NCBI GenBank assembly: GCA_900754075.1
Contig: CAAEBN010000042.1
Location: forward strand, 1-41,398
DNA length: 41,398 bases
Source: an uncultured Collinsella sp.
GTDB taxonomy: Bacteria; Actinomycetota; Coriobacteriia; Coriobacteriales; Coriobacteriaceae
Reading direction: 5' to 3'
This document shows positions 23,930 through 34,127 of the stretch, in pieces; the stretch's first letter is position 1, and the number at the start of each line of letters is the position of its first letter. The notes beneath the pieces are model-generated. The model had not been told where the DNA came from and ran no database searches. It worked only from the letters and a program-made list of their open reading frames with translations. Made by a program: the position numbers and the translations under genes.

Positions 23930-25186
23930 TTACATCCCTGTCAACAACACGACATCGAGAATCGTCACGACGACACCGATCCCTACGAGCAGTGCGTTGA
24001 GCGGGCGCGAGTTGGCATATTTGCCCATGACGCGGGACGAACTGGTGAGTCGTATGAGCACAAAGACCGTAATCGGCAGTTGAAGCGACAGCAGCGCCTG
24101 ACTCCAGATGAGACCTTCAAAAGGATTCGGGACGATCAAACACGCCGCCACTGCACCGACGAAACAGGCTGCCACCCCGATCGAGGAATGTCGATCGTGG
24201 ATATCGTATTCCTCGTCGAACATGCCCGCGGTGATGGTTCCCGCCGCCATGCCCGCTGTCACGCTGCTCGATAGTCCCGCGAACAGCAGCGCTACCGCAA
24301 AGATGGTCGAGCTCGCCGGACCCAAGATGGGGGAGAGCGTGGCCGCTGCGACGGCGAGGTCGTCTACGACAATGCCGTGCGCAAAGAAGGTCGTTGCGGC
24401 CAGGATGACCATGGCCGAGTTGATTGCCCAGCCCACGCCCATCGAAAAGAGCGTGTCGAAGAGCTCGTAGCGCAGACGTTCTTCGATAACTTGCTCGCCT
24501 TGGCCTTCGAAGTGCATGGATTGGATGACCTCGGAGTGCAGGAAGAGGTTGTGAGGCATAACGACCGCGCCTAGGACACTTACGATAATCGCAGCCGAGC
24601 CGGTGGGCATACTGGGTGTGATCCAGCTTGCGGCGGCCTGCGGCCAGTCGACCTTGACCAGCGCAAGCTCGGCCAAAAACGAGAGTCCTACCACGCCTAC
24701 GAAGGCGATGATCCAGCGTTCGGCGCGCTTGTAGGAGCTCGTCATGAGCATCGCCATCGATGCCGCCGCCACGATGACGCAGCCCGCGCGCACGGGCTGC
24801 CCAAAGAGCATTTGAAGGGCAATCGCACCACCCAGGACTTCGGCCATGGCGGTGGCGATGGTCGCGAGATAGGCGCTGGCGAGCACCGTGCGTCCAACGA
24901 AGCGGGGGAGGTAGCGCGTCGTGGCTTCGGCGAGACAGGCACCCGTTGCGATACCCAGGTGTGCCGCGTTGTGCTGCAGCACAATGCGCATAATCGTGGA
25001 CAGCGTGACGATCCACAGCAGCGCGTAGCCAAACTGCGAGCCCGCGGCCATATTGGAGGCCCAGTTGCCCGGGTCGATAAAGCCGACGGTGACGAGCAGC
25101 CCGGGACCGATATGCCGCGCAATGTCTAGGCCTCCGTGACCACCGGTGCGTCGGGAGCCAAAGTGTTGTTTGAGATGGTTGATCAT
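23930..25186 (-). CDS. mntH: Nramp-family divalent metal (Mn2+) transporter
   Basis: Encodes 418 residues with about eleven membrane helices. Nramp proteins import Mn2+ or Fe2+ with protons across the cytoplasmic membrane. The metal-site motifs are both present: VGFIDPGNWASN in helix 1 (DPGN) and GAVVMPHNLFLHSEVIQ in helix 6 (MPH). Further family signatures are GLSSSVTAGMAAGTITAGMF and PITVFVLIRLTSS. It follows gpmA on the same strand after 75 bases that include a GC-rich hairpin without a T-run, so it is probably the second gene of a gpmA-mntH operon. A DtxR-like palindrome in the gpmA promoter supports control by metal. The 3' end faces the array of palindromic units. Confidence 0.92.
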   Translation of the reverse strand: MINHLKQHFGSRRTGGHGGLDIARHIGPGLLVTVGFIDPGNWASNMAAGSQFGYALLWIVTLSTIMRIVLQHNAAHLGIATGACLAEATTRYLPRFVGRTVLASAYLATIATAMAEVLGGAIALQMLFGQPVRAGCVIVAAASMAMLMTSSYKRAERWIIAFVGVVGLSFLAELALVKVDWPQAAASWITPSMPTGSAAIIVSVLGAVVMPHNLFLHSEVIQSMHFEGQGEQVIEERLRYELFDTLFSMGVGWAINSAMVILAATTFFAHGIVVDDLAVAAATLSPILGPASSTIFAVALLFAGLSSSVTAGMAAGTITAGMFDEEYDIHDRHSSIGVAACFVGAVAACLIVPNPFEGLIWSQALLSLQLPITVFVLIRLTSSSRVMGKYANSRPLNALLVGIGVVVTILDVVLLTGM

Positions 25187-25261
25187 GGTCGGTTCCTACG
25201 TCGGAGTGGCGCGGCGCTGCACTTGGGTTGCGCGGCGCCGCGCGCTCGGTTTAGGTTGGGG

Positions 25262-26035
25262 TTACTTGCGCGCCTTGCCCTGATTGGCCACGGCGTCAAT
25301 CTTGGCGGCGATGGTCGCCGGGTCGCCGATGTAGCGCTTGTCGAGGACGTTGAAATCGGTGTCGAAGGTGTAGACGAGCGGCACGCCGGTGGGGATGTTG
25401 ACCTTGAGGATCTCCTCGGGCGTGAGGTGCTCGAACTTCATGACGAGAGAGCGCAGGGAGTTGCCGTGTGCGGCGATGAGCACGCGCTTGCCGGCGAGCA
25501 TCTGTGGGCGAATCTCGTCTTCGAAATAGGGCCAGGCGCGGGCGATCGTGTCCTTGAGGCACTCGGTATAGGGCAGCTGATCGGGTGCGACATCACGGTA
25601 TTGCTCCTGGGTGTGGGGGTCGCGCGCGTCATCCGGCTCGAGCGCCGGCGGGCAGACGTCGAAGGAGCGGCGCCAGATGAGCACCTGCTCGTCGCCGTGT
25701 TCGGCTGCGGCATCGGCCTTGTTGAGACCCTGTAACGCGCCGTAGTGGCGCTCGTTGAGCTTCCAGGATTTGATGACGGGCAGCCATTCGCGGTCCATCT
25801 GGCCGAGCACGATGTTGAGGGTGTGGATCGCGCGCTTGAGGCGCGAGGTGTAGCAGATGTCAAAGTCGAAGCTCGCTTCCTTGAGGGCGCGGCCGCCTGC
25901 CGCCGCCTCTTCGCGGCCCGTGTCGGTGAGCTCGACATCGGTCCAGCCGGTGAACAGGTTGAGCTTGTTCCACTCGGATTCTCCGTGACGGATAAGGACG
26001 AGTTGCATCGTCTGCTGGTCTGCTTGGTGCGCCAT
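25262..26035 (-). CDS. gpmA: 2,3-bisphosphoglycerate-dependent phosphoglycerate mutase
   Basis: Encodes 257 residues with AAGGAGG five bases before the ATG. It interconverts 3- and 2-phosphoglycerate in glycolysis. The catalytic histidine is in LVLIRHGESEWNKLNLFTGW; other landmarks are SRLKRAIHTLNIVL, the WKLNERHYGALQGLNKA motif, and the second histidine in LIAAHGNSLRSLV. The length and insertions fit the cofactor-dependent class, not the manganese-dependent iPGM class, which makes its pairing with a manganese transporter notable. First gene of the probable gpmA-mntH operon. Confidence 0.95.
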   Translation of the reverse strand: MAHQADQQTMQLVLIRHGESEWNKLNLFTGWTDVELTDTGREEAAAGGRALKEASFDFDICYTSRLKRAIHTLNIVLGQMDREWLPVIKSWKLNERHYGALQGLNKADAAAEHGDEQVLIWRRSFDVCPPALEPDDARDPHTQEQYRDVAPDQLPYTECLKDTIARAWPYFEDEIRPQMLAGKRVLIAAHGNSLRSLVMKFEHLTPEEILKVNIPTGVPLVYTFDTDFNVLDKRYIGDPATIAAKIDAVANQGKARK

Positions 26036-26087
26036 AGGGGCCTCCTTGATCTGGCACGGTGTGCGTGCCGTTTGCTTGACGCCGCAA

Positions 26088-26116
26088 AGGATACCCGTTT
26101 TAGGCTAAAAAGTTAA
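26088..26116 (-). promoter_or_regulatory. Promoter of gpmA-mntH with a palindromic operator in the spacer
   Basis: On the reverse strand, TTAACT (26116-26111), 17 bases, TATCCT (26093-26088). The spacer contains the palindrome TTTTAG-G-CTAAAA (26098-26110), which resembles half-sites of DtxR/IdeR/MntR-type operators (TTAGG..CTAA). A repressor bound there would block RNA polymerase directly. Confidence 0.55.
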
Positions 26117-26173
26117 CCAAGACTAACAAAATTGTTGTATTTGAATAGGATGGTGAAAGGGGATTGCCGAAAT

Positions 26174-26390
26174 GTCTTGATCTGTAACAGCTAGGGATGG
26201 AAATTGGGTCTAGGTGTTACAGATCAAGATAGGAAGAAATGGTCCTATGGAAAATCTCGATCTGTAACAGCTGACCGCCAAAACCGGCCCTTCGTGTTAC
26301 AGATTGAGACATTCGGAACCGTCTCTCGAAAACATCTCAATCTGTAACAGTTAATCGTCGAAATTGGGTCTTCCTGTTACAGATTGAGAT
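26174..26390. repeat. Array 2 of the 80-bp palindromic unit: three tandem copies
   Basis: TCTGTAACA cores begin at 26181, 26261 and 26341; TGTTACAGA cores at 26215, 26295 and 26375. The period is exactly 80 and the core spacing exactly 34. It lies between the divergent gpmA and gltB genes, upstream of both promoters. Confidence 0.92.
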
Positions 26391-26574
26391 GTTTGAAGCG
26401 GTGAGCTTGCAGGCCGAACTTGGGGCCCTTGTTGTCGCCCTTGAGGTCAGCGGTGTCCACTCGTAGGGAGTGCGTTACGCGATTGTTTCGAAACGGGCGG
26501 GAAACACAACGGGCCGGCGATGCTCCTACTATGCCTATTCAACTGACTGTCTAAATATCTAGGGGAGGATCGCG
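26391..26574. other. Upstream region of gltB
   Basis: A palindrome GTTTCGAAAC (26485-26494) could be a regulator site, and TACTAT near 26528 a -10 box. On the reverse strand 26400-26460 reads as codon-like text (VDTADLKGDNKGPKFGLQA) ending in the repeat, perhaps a remnant of a lost gene. Nothing is firm. Confidence 0.25.
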
Positions 26575-29500
26575 ATGCAGGCAGATTCCGCTCAGCAGCA
26601 GGGCCTTTATCGCCCCGAATTCGACCACGATGCATGTGGCATCGGCGCGCTTGCCGATATCAACGGCGAGCGCCATCACCAGATTCTGGACGATGCACTG
26701 TCCATTCTGGTCAACTTGGAGCACCGCGGCGGCACGGGACTCGAGAAGAACACCGGCGACGGCGCCGGCATCCTGTTCCAGGTTCCGCATCACTTTTTCC
26801 GTAAAGAGGCCCAAAAGTGCGGCCAGATTCTGCCGGCAGAGGGCGACTATGGCGTGGCCATGTTGTTCTTCCCGCAGGACGACAAAGGCGTAGAGGATGC
26901 CCGTCGCGTGTTTGAGGAGGGCTGCGCCGAGGCCGGCGTGCCGCTGCTCTTTTGGCGCGAGGTGCCCGTCGACCCGCACGACCTGGGCGAGACGGCCCGC
27001 GCCTGCATGCCTACCATCCTGCAGGCCTTCCTGGGCCGTCCGGACAACACGCCCGCCGGCGATGCCTTTGAGCGTCGCCTGTACGTGTGCCGCCGCACCA
27101 TCGAAAAGAAGGCCGACGCCGAGTTTGCCCTGCGCGACAAGATCTTCTACGTGTGCTCCATGAGCTCGCGCACTATCGTGTACAAGGGCATGCTGGTCGC
27201 CACGCAGATGCGCCGCTTCTTCATCGATCTCAACGACGCCGCCGTCAAGACGGCCGTGGCGCTCGTCCACTCGCGCTACTCCACCAACACCACGCCCAGC
27301 TGGGAGCGCGCGCATCCTAACCGCTTTATCATCCATAACGGCGAGATCAACACCCTCAAGGGCAATGTCAACTGGATTCGCGCCCGCGAACCCAACCTGT
27401 ACAGCCCCGTGCTGCAGCACGATCTTGAGCGCGTGATGCCCATCATCAACCGAGAGGGCTCCGATTCCGCGATTCTGGACAATGTGCTTGAGTTTTTGGT
27501 CATGAACGGTCGCCCGCTCACGCGTGCCGCGTCCATGTTGCTGCCCGAGCCGTGGGACCACAACGACAGCCTGAGTGAGGAGCGCCGCGCCTACGACGCT
27601 TACCAGTCCATGCTCATGGAGCCGTGGGATGGCCCGGCGGCCATCGCCTTTACCGACGGTCGCACGCTGGGTGCCGCCCTCGACCGTAACGGCCTGCGCC
27701 CCGCCCGCTACTATGTGACGCGCGACGGTCGCTTTATGCTGGCAAGCGAGGTGGGCACCATCGAGGTGAGCCCCGAGAACATCCTGACGAGCGGCTGTCT
27801 GGGGCCGGGCCAGATGCTCGAGGTCGACTTTGCCCGCGGGCGCGTCATCTACAACGACGAGCTGCGCGCCCGTTACGCCAAGGAAAAGCCCTACCGTGAT
27901 TGGATTGCCGAGGAGACGCTGACCGTCGACGCGCTCGATGAGCCCGTTGCGGCAACGCCCGCCGAGGACGCCGAGGTGCCCGCCGCCGTGCGTATGGCCA
28001 AGCTCGGCTATCACTGGGATGACGTTGACGAGGTCGTGCGTCCCATGGCCCAGCAGGGCAAGGCGCCGCTCGCCTCGATGGGCATCGATGCGCCGCTGGC
28101 CTGCCTGTCCAAGAAGACGCGCTCCTTCTACGACTATTTCTATCAACTGTTCGCTCAGGTCACGAACCCGCCCATTGACGCCCTTCGCGAGCATATGGTC
28201 ACCTCGACCACGCTCTACCTGGGCAACCACGGCAACCTGCTCGAGGACTCCCGTACGACCTGCCAGCTGGTGCGCCTGGAGCGCCCGTTGCTGAGCGAGG
28301 AGGAGTTCGACCGCATTTGCGCGATTGACCGCGTGGGCTTTAAGACCTGCCGTTTCCGTGCCGTGTACCGCCGCGATGCCGGCGAGGGTGCACTGCAGGC
28401 TGCGCTCAAGCAGCTTGCCGAGGACGTTGAGGCTGCGGTCCGCGACGGCGTGAACATTGTGGTGTTGAGCGATCGCGCCGCTGCGGGCGAGGTGCCCGTG
28501 CCGTCGCTGCTCGCCGTGGGCTGTGTGCACAACCACCTGATCCGCGCCGGCGTGCGTACCTTTGCCGACATCGTGGTGGAGTGCGGCGACGCCGTGTCCC
28601 CGCACGACTTTGCGGCACTGGTGGGCTACTCCGCGAGCGGCATCTATCCGTACAACGCACATGCGTGCATCCGCGATCTGGCGGCGCGCGGCGACTTGGA
28701 CGTGACGGCCGAGCAGGGCATCGCCAACTACAACAAGGCTGCGACCGCCGGCATCGTCTCCATCATGTCCAAGATGGGCATCTCCACGGTGCAGAGCTAC
28801 CACTCCGCGCAGATCTTCGAGGCCGTGGGCTTAACGCCGGAGTTCGTCAACGCGTACTTCGCCGGCACAGTGAGCCGTGTGGGCGGTATGGGCGTCGAGG
28901 ACGTTGAGCGCGAGCAAAACGAGCGCTACGACGCCGCACTCGCTATCCTTAAGAGCCCGGCTCCCGATCAGCTGCCCACGCTGGGTCTGACCAAGTGGCG
29001 TCCGCTCGGCGGCGAGGATCACCTCATCGATCCGCAGACTGTCTACTTACTGCAGACCGCCTGCCGTGAGGACAGCTACGACACCTTTAAGGAGTACAGC
29101 GCCCGCCTGCACCGCACCGGCCGTGCCGTGCGCCTGCGCGACTTGCTCGACTTTGATGCCAGCGGCCGCACTCCGGTGGCACTCGACGAGGTCGAGCCTG
29201 CGCTCAACATCGTCCGCCGCTTTAACACCGGCGCCATGTCGTATGGCTCCATCAGCAAAGAGGCACACGAGTGCATGGCCATCGCCATGAACCGCCTGCA
29301 CGGCCGTTCCAACTCGGGCGAGGGCGGCGAGGACCCGCGTCGCGAGACCCCGCTGGCCAACGGTGACTCCAAGAACTCCGCCATCAAGCAGGTGGCAAGC
29401 GCGCGCTTTGGCGTGACGAGCCGCTACCTGTGCAGCGCCTTCGAGATTCAGATCAAGATGGCCCAGGGCGCCAAGCCCGGCGAGGGTGGCCACCTGCCCG

Positions 29501-31272
29501 GCAAGAAGGTCTACCCCTGGATCGCCGAGGTCCGTCAGTCCACGCCCGGCATCGGCCTGATCTCGCCTCCGCCGCACCACGATATTTACTCTATCGAGGA
29601 CCTGGCAGAGCTGATCTTCGATCTTAAGAACGCCAACCCCGGTGCGCGCGTGTCGGTCAAACTGGTCAGCGAGGCCGGCGTCGGCACCATCGCCACCGGT
29701 GTGGCCAAGGGTGCTGCCGACAAGATCTTGATCAGCGGTCACAACGGCGGCTCGGGTGCCGCGGCGCGCGACTCTATCTGGCATGCGGGTCTGCCGCTGG
29801 AGCTTGGCCTTGCCGAGGCCCAGCAGACGCTACTGCAAAACGGCCTGCGCTCACGCGTGGTGCTCGAGGCCGACGGCAAGCTCATGGACGGTACCGATGT
29901 CGCCGTCGCCTGCCTGCTGGGTGCCGAGGAGTTTGGTTTTGCGACCATGCCGCTCATCTCCATGGGCTGCCTCATGCAGCGCGACTGTCAGCAGGATACT
30001 TGCCCGGCCGGCATCGCCACGCAAAACTGCCGCCTGCGTCGCGGCTTCCGCGGCAAGCCCGAGCACGTTGAGCACTTTATGCTCTTTGTTGCCGAGCAAC
30101 TGCGCGAGGTCATGGCGAGCCTGGGCTTCCGCACCGTCGACGAGATGGTCGGCCATCCCGAGTGCTTGCGCCAGATTGAGGTCCCGGGCAACCGCAAGGC
30201 TAACCTGCTGGATCTGTCGCCCGTGCTGGCGAGCGCGGCCTGTGAGTTTGGTGCCCACATCCCGGGTGCCGACGGCCGTCACTTCCTGCCCCAGATGGCT
30301 GCGGACAGCGAGCTCGACAAGACGCTCGACTCCACGTTGTTTGTGCCCTATACGGCCGATGCCCGTGCGCACCTGCGTCCGATTCGCTTCCGCGCCGATA
30401 TCGCCAACGTCAACCGCTGCGTGGGCACCATCTTGGGCAACGCGGTGACCAAGGCGCATCCCGAGGGCCTGCCCGCCGGCTCCATCACCATCGATTGCGA
30501 CGGTTCGGCCGGTCAGAGCTTTGGCGCCTTCCTGCCGCGCGGCATTACGCTCAACGTGTGCGGCGACGCCAACGACTACTTTGGCAAGGGCCTTTCGGGC
30601 GGTGAGGTGTCGGTGCGCCCCAACCCGCATGCGACCTACAAGTTCGACGAGAACATCATCGTGGGCAACGTTGCGTTCTTTGGTGCCACGAGCGGCCGCG
30701 GCTTCATTAACGGCCTGGCCGGCCAGCGTTTTGCCGTGCGCAACTCCGGTGCCACCGTGGTGGTCGAGGGCTGTGGCAACCATGGCTGCGAGTACATGAC
30801 GGGCGGTCTGGCGCTTATCCTGGGCGAGGTCGGGCAGAACTTCGCCGCCGGTATGACGGGTGGCGTGGCCTATGTCTTTGACCAGTACGGCACGCTCGAC
30901 GCCCGTGTGAACCGCGAGAGCGTTGAGCTCAAGGCTCCGACGGCCGGCGAGCTGGCGCAGATTCGCGAGCTCATCCAAGAGCACGTGGACGCGACGCAGA
31001 GCCCGCGCGGCATTAAGCTGCTCTACAGCTTTGAGACGATGAGCAAGCACTTTGTGAAGGTCATTCCGACCGAGTACGAGCGCGTGCTGGCGATTGTCGC
31101 CGCGGGCGAGGCTGCCGGCAAGACGCATGCGCAGGCTGAGGAGCTGGCGTTTGACATCGTGACCGGTCGCGCGAGTGCCGCGGATGTCGCTCGCTTTGAT
31201 GTTGCGGGCGGTGCTGCGGGCGCTGCGTCCGCGGCGGCCAGCTCTGTTGCTTCGACCAAGAAGGAGGCGTAA
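26575..31272 (+). CDS. gltB: Glutamate synthase large subunit (GOGAT alpha)
   Basis: Encodes 1565 residues with GGGGAGG before the ATG. With GltD it makes two glutamates from glutamine and 2-oxoglutarate using NADPH. The class-II amidotransferase domain begins at Cys21 (DHDACGIGAL), the nucleophile exposed after removing a 20-residue propeptide; HSRYSTNT, NGEIN and the glutaminase pocket follow. The central domain ends near 800. The FMN synthase domain has MSYGSISKEAH, GEGGEDP, KPGEGGHLPG, SPPPHHDIYSIEDL and the 3Fe-4S cysteines Cys1132, Cys1138 and Cys1143 (CLMQRDCQQDTCPAG). The C-terminal GXGXG beta-helix spans roughly 1270-1480. The last ~60 residues are Ala-rich. gltD begins 5 bases after the stop. 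Confidence 0.97.
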   Translation: MQADSAQQQGLYRPEFDHDACGIGALADINGERHHQILDDALSILVNLEHRGGTGLEKNTGDGAGILFQVPHHFFRKEAQKCGQILPAEGDYGVAMLFFPQDDKGVEDARRVFEEGCAEAGVPLLFWREVPVDPHDLGETARACMPTILQAFLGRPDNTPAGDAFERRLYVCRRTIEKKADAEFALRDKIFYVCSMSSRTIVYKGMLVATQMRRFFIDLNDAAVKTAVALVHSRYSTNTTPSWERAHPNRFIIHNGEINTLKGNVNWIRAREPNLYSPVLQHDLERVMPIINREGSDSAILDNVLEFLVMNGRPLTRAASMLLPEPWDHNDSLSEERRAYDAYQSMLMEPWDGPAAIAFTDGRTLGAALDRNGLRPARYYVTRDGRFMLASEVGTIEVSPENILTSGCLGPGQMLEVDFARGRVIYNDELRARYAKEKPYRDWIAEETLTVDALDEPVAATPAEDAEVPAAVRMAKLGYHWDDVDEVVRPMAQQGKAPLASMGIDAPLACLSKKTRSFYDYFYQLFAQVTNPPIDALREHMVTSTTLYLGNHGNLLEDSRTTCQLVRLERPLLSEEEFDRICAIDRVGFKTCRFRAVYRRDAGEGALQAALKQLAEDVEAAVRDGVNIVVLSDRAAAGEVPVPSLLAVGCVHNHLIRAGVRTFADIVVECGDAVSPHDFAALVGYSASGIYPYNAHACIRDLAARGDLDVTAEQGIANYNKAATAGIVSIMSKMGISTVQSYHSAQIFEAVGLTPEFVNAYFAGTVSRVGGMGVEDVEREQNERYDAALAILKSPAPDQLPTLGLTKWRPLGGEDHLIDPQTVYLLQTACREDSYDTFKEYSARLHRTGRAVRLRDLLDFDASGRTPVALDEVEPALNIVRRFNTGAMSYGSISKEAHECMAIAMNRLHGRSNSGEGGEDPRRETPLANGDSKNSAIKQVASARFGVTSRYLCSAFEIQIKMAQGAKPGEGGHLPGKKVYPWIAEVRQSTPGIGLISPPPHHDIYSIEDLAELIFDLKNANPGARVSVKLVSEAGVGTIATGVAKGAADKILISGHNGGSGAAARDSIWHAGLPLELGLAEAQQTLLQNGLRSRVVLEADGKLMDGTDVAVACLLGAEEFGFATMPLISMGCLMQRDCQQDTCPAGIATQNCRLRRGFRGKPEHVEHFMLFVAEQLREVMASLGFRTVDEMVGHPECLRQIEVPGNRKANLLDLSPVLASAACEFGAHIPGADGRHFLPQMAADSELDKTLDSTLFVPYTADARAHLRPIRFRADIANVNRCVGTILGNAVTKAHPEGLPAGSITIDCDGSAGQSFGAFLPRGITLNVCGDANDYFGKGLSGGEVSVRPNPHATYKFDENIIVGNVAFFGATSGRGFINGLAGQRFAVRNSGATVVVEGCGNHGCEYMTGGLALILGEVGQNFAAGMTGGVAYVFDQYGTLDARVNRESVELKAPTAGELAQIRELIQEHVDATQSPRGIKLLYSFETMSKHFVKVIPTEYERVLAIVAAGEAAGKTHAQAEELAFDIVTGRASAADVARFDVAGGAAGAASAAASSVASTKKEA

Positions 31273-31277
31273 GTGCC

Positions 31278-32759
<1,482 letters not shown>

Positions 32760-32810
32760 GGCGGCTGTCCACAACTGAATCGTCAAGGGCTGTCCCCAGC
32801 GGCCGGCCCA

Positions 32811-32855
32811 AAAGGATCGTCCCCAAGTGCCGCAACTGGGGGCGTTCCTTTTTTG
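32811..32855 (+). terminator. Terminator after gltBD
   Basis: AAGGATCGTCCCCA pairs with TGGGGGCGTTCCTT (one mismatch, one G-U) and is followed by T6. Confidence 0.8.
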
Positions 32856-33173
32856 CCGGCAGTCCGGGACACTCCTTGCAAGTTCGCAGGCGACTTTGTC
32901 ATTTGTCGACGTGCAAGTGCTCATTCGTCGACGTTCGCGACTGTGCTGCTCTGCTCTTTCTGTGGTGGTGGCGGGCGCTTGCCTTAAATGAGTGAACTGG
33001 TCGTCTATATCTACCTGCGGTTTCTTTGCGGTGCGCTCATTCGGTCAAGTATCCCGTCAAGTGCTTGGTTAGCATCTGGTTTGCAGCCGGAGGCCTATTT
33101 TGCCCGCGCTGGTCGTGGCTGCCCACCCTCCTCGTAAGCTCAAATTGAGGTCCATCAGTTTGAGGAGGATGCC
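32856..33173. other. Intergenic region with a 22-bp-spaced direct repeat
   Basis: TCATTTGTCGACGT (32899-32912) is repeated as TCATTCGTCGACGT (32921-32934), two helical turns apart and each holding the GTCGAC palindrome, a layout typical of paired regulator sites. Near the next gene, CTCAAATTG and CAGTTTGAG (about 33137-33163) can pair and would involve the ribosome binding site GAGGAGG. No gene is seen. Confidence 0.35.
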
Positions 33174-33881
33174 ATGACTGACCAAGTTTTTGACCGAGCA
33201 CAGCTGGCCGAAGCCGTCGGCAACGATATTGCCGACATGGCTCACTTTTGGATGCTGCGGAAGTTTCAATTCCTGGAGCCGGCGCGCGAGCAGTTCGAGA
33301 TTATCGTCGATCCGTGGCTCAGCTATTGCGAGGAACCTTCTCAAAACGAAATCATGGCCTACAACATGGCGTTTACCGATTGGCTGCTGTTTGAGCGCCC
33401 CTATTACCACGGCAAGACGCTGTTGGAGCTGTATGTGGATGAGCCGCCAGCGTCAATTTCTCCTGCTTCGCTCGGGCGTCTTAAGCAGGTGCGTGACACG
33501 CAGTATTTCTCGCGCTTTGGCATTTTGGACAAGGATCCCGCGACTGGCATGGTCGTGCTGAAGGACACGCGCACCGACCGTCGCTTTGACGTTTACGACC
33601 CACATATCGTGCAAAAGGAGCACTGGAACGATGGCGCGATTGCGGTGCGACTCGCGTGCGTCGACGATGTCTGGCTGACGGCGGGGCAGCTCTACCTGTA
33701 TGACATCGCGCGCCTGAGCGACACGACGGTCGACGGGCCGGGCGCGGTGCATCCCGAGGATTTAGAGGACGGTTTCGACACCTCGTGCATCAGCTTCTTT
33801 TTGCGCCTGGTCCGCGACATCATGGGCGCCCAGGGACGGTACGTGAAGTCGCTCAATATTTACGAGCAAGAATGGGAGTAG
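33174..33881 (+). CDS. Conserved-looking hypothetical protein
   Basis: Encodes 235 residues; GAGGAGG precedes the ATG. Not recognised. It is soluble, acidic, rich in Asp, Tyr, Phe and Trp, and has no signal peptide or membrane helix. Notable stretches are FWMLRKFQFLEPAREQFEII, WLLFERPYYHGKTLLELYV, TQYFSRFGILDKDPATGMVVL and VYDPHIVQKEHWNDGAIAVR. The alternation of charged and aromatic residues and the two-part layout (helical N-terminal ~80, beta-rich C-terminal) suggest a folded two-domain protein. Codon use matches its neighbours, so it is a real gene. It is followed by a solitary palindromic unit. Confidence 0.8.
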   Translation: MTDQVFDRAQLAEAVGNDIADMAHFWMLRKFQFLEPAREQFEIIVDPWLSYCEEPSQNEIMAYNMAFTDWLLFERPYYHGKTLLELYVDEPPASISPASLGRLKQVRDTQYFSRFGILDKDPATGMVVLKDTRTDRRFDVYDPHIVQKEHWNDGAIAVRLACVDDVWLTAGQLYLYDIARLSDTTVDGPGAVHPEDLEDGFDTSCISFFLRLVRDIMGAQGRYVKSLNIYEQEWE

Positions 33882-33921
33882 GGGATGGGCGGTTGTCGCC
33901 TGCCTTGCCTTCTGCCTTTTT

Positions 33922-33978
33922 GTCTCGATTTGTAACGTTTGGCTGCTAAAACCCGGTCTACCTGTTACGGATCGAGAC
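33922..33978. repeat. Single divergent copy of the 80-bp palindromic unit (locus 3)
   Basis: Arms GTCTCGATTTGTAACG and TGTTACGGATCGAGAC with core starts at 33929 and 33963, again 34 apart. More mutated than other copies, yet both arms changed and still mostly pair. The rest of 33882-34127 shows GATAAT at 34082-34087 as a possible -10 for the amidohydrolase. Confidence 0.85.
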
Positions 33979-34127
33979 ATTTCCCGGATGTCGCTGGGGT
34001 GGGACTGCAGCGCATTCCGTTCCCCGCATCTCCTCCTTTCTCCGTTAACCGATATGTCCGCAGCAACCCTGTTGCGCTGGGTGATAATGGACAAATGTTC
34101 AAGTTAATCGTGAGGGAGGAGCTCGAT

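Noticed and set aside
25187..25261. Manganese riboswitch (yybP-ykoY) before mntH
   Set aside because: Only a 75-base spacer with a GC-rich hairpin is present; the conserved riboswitch core is not visible.
26400..26460. Gene remnant on the reverse strand (VDTADLKGDNKGPKFGLQA)
   Set aside because: It reads like coding sequence but is short, has no start and matches no family I know; mentioned only as a weak possibility.
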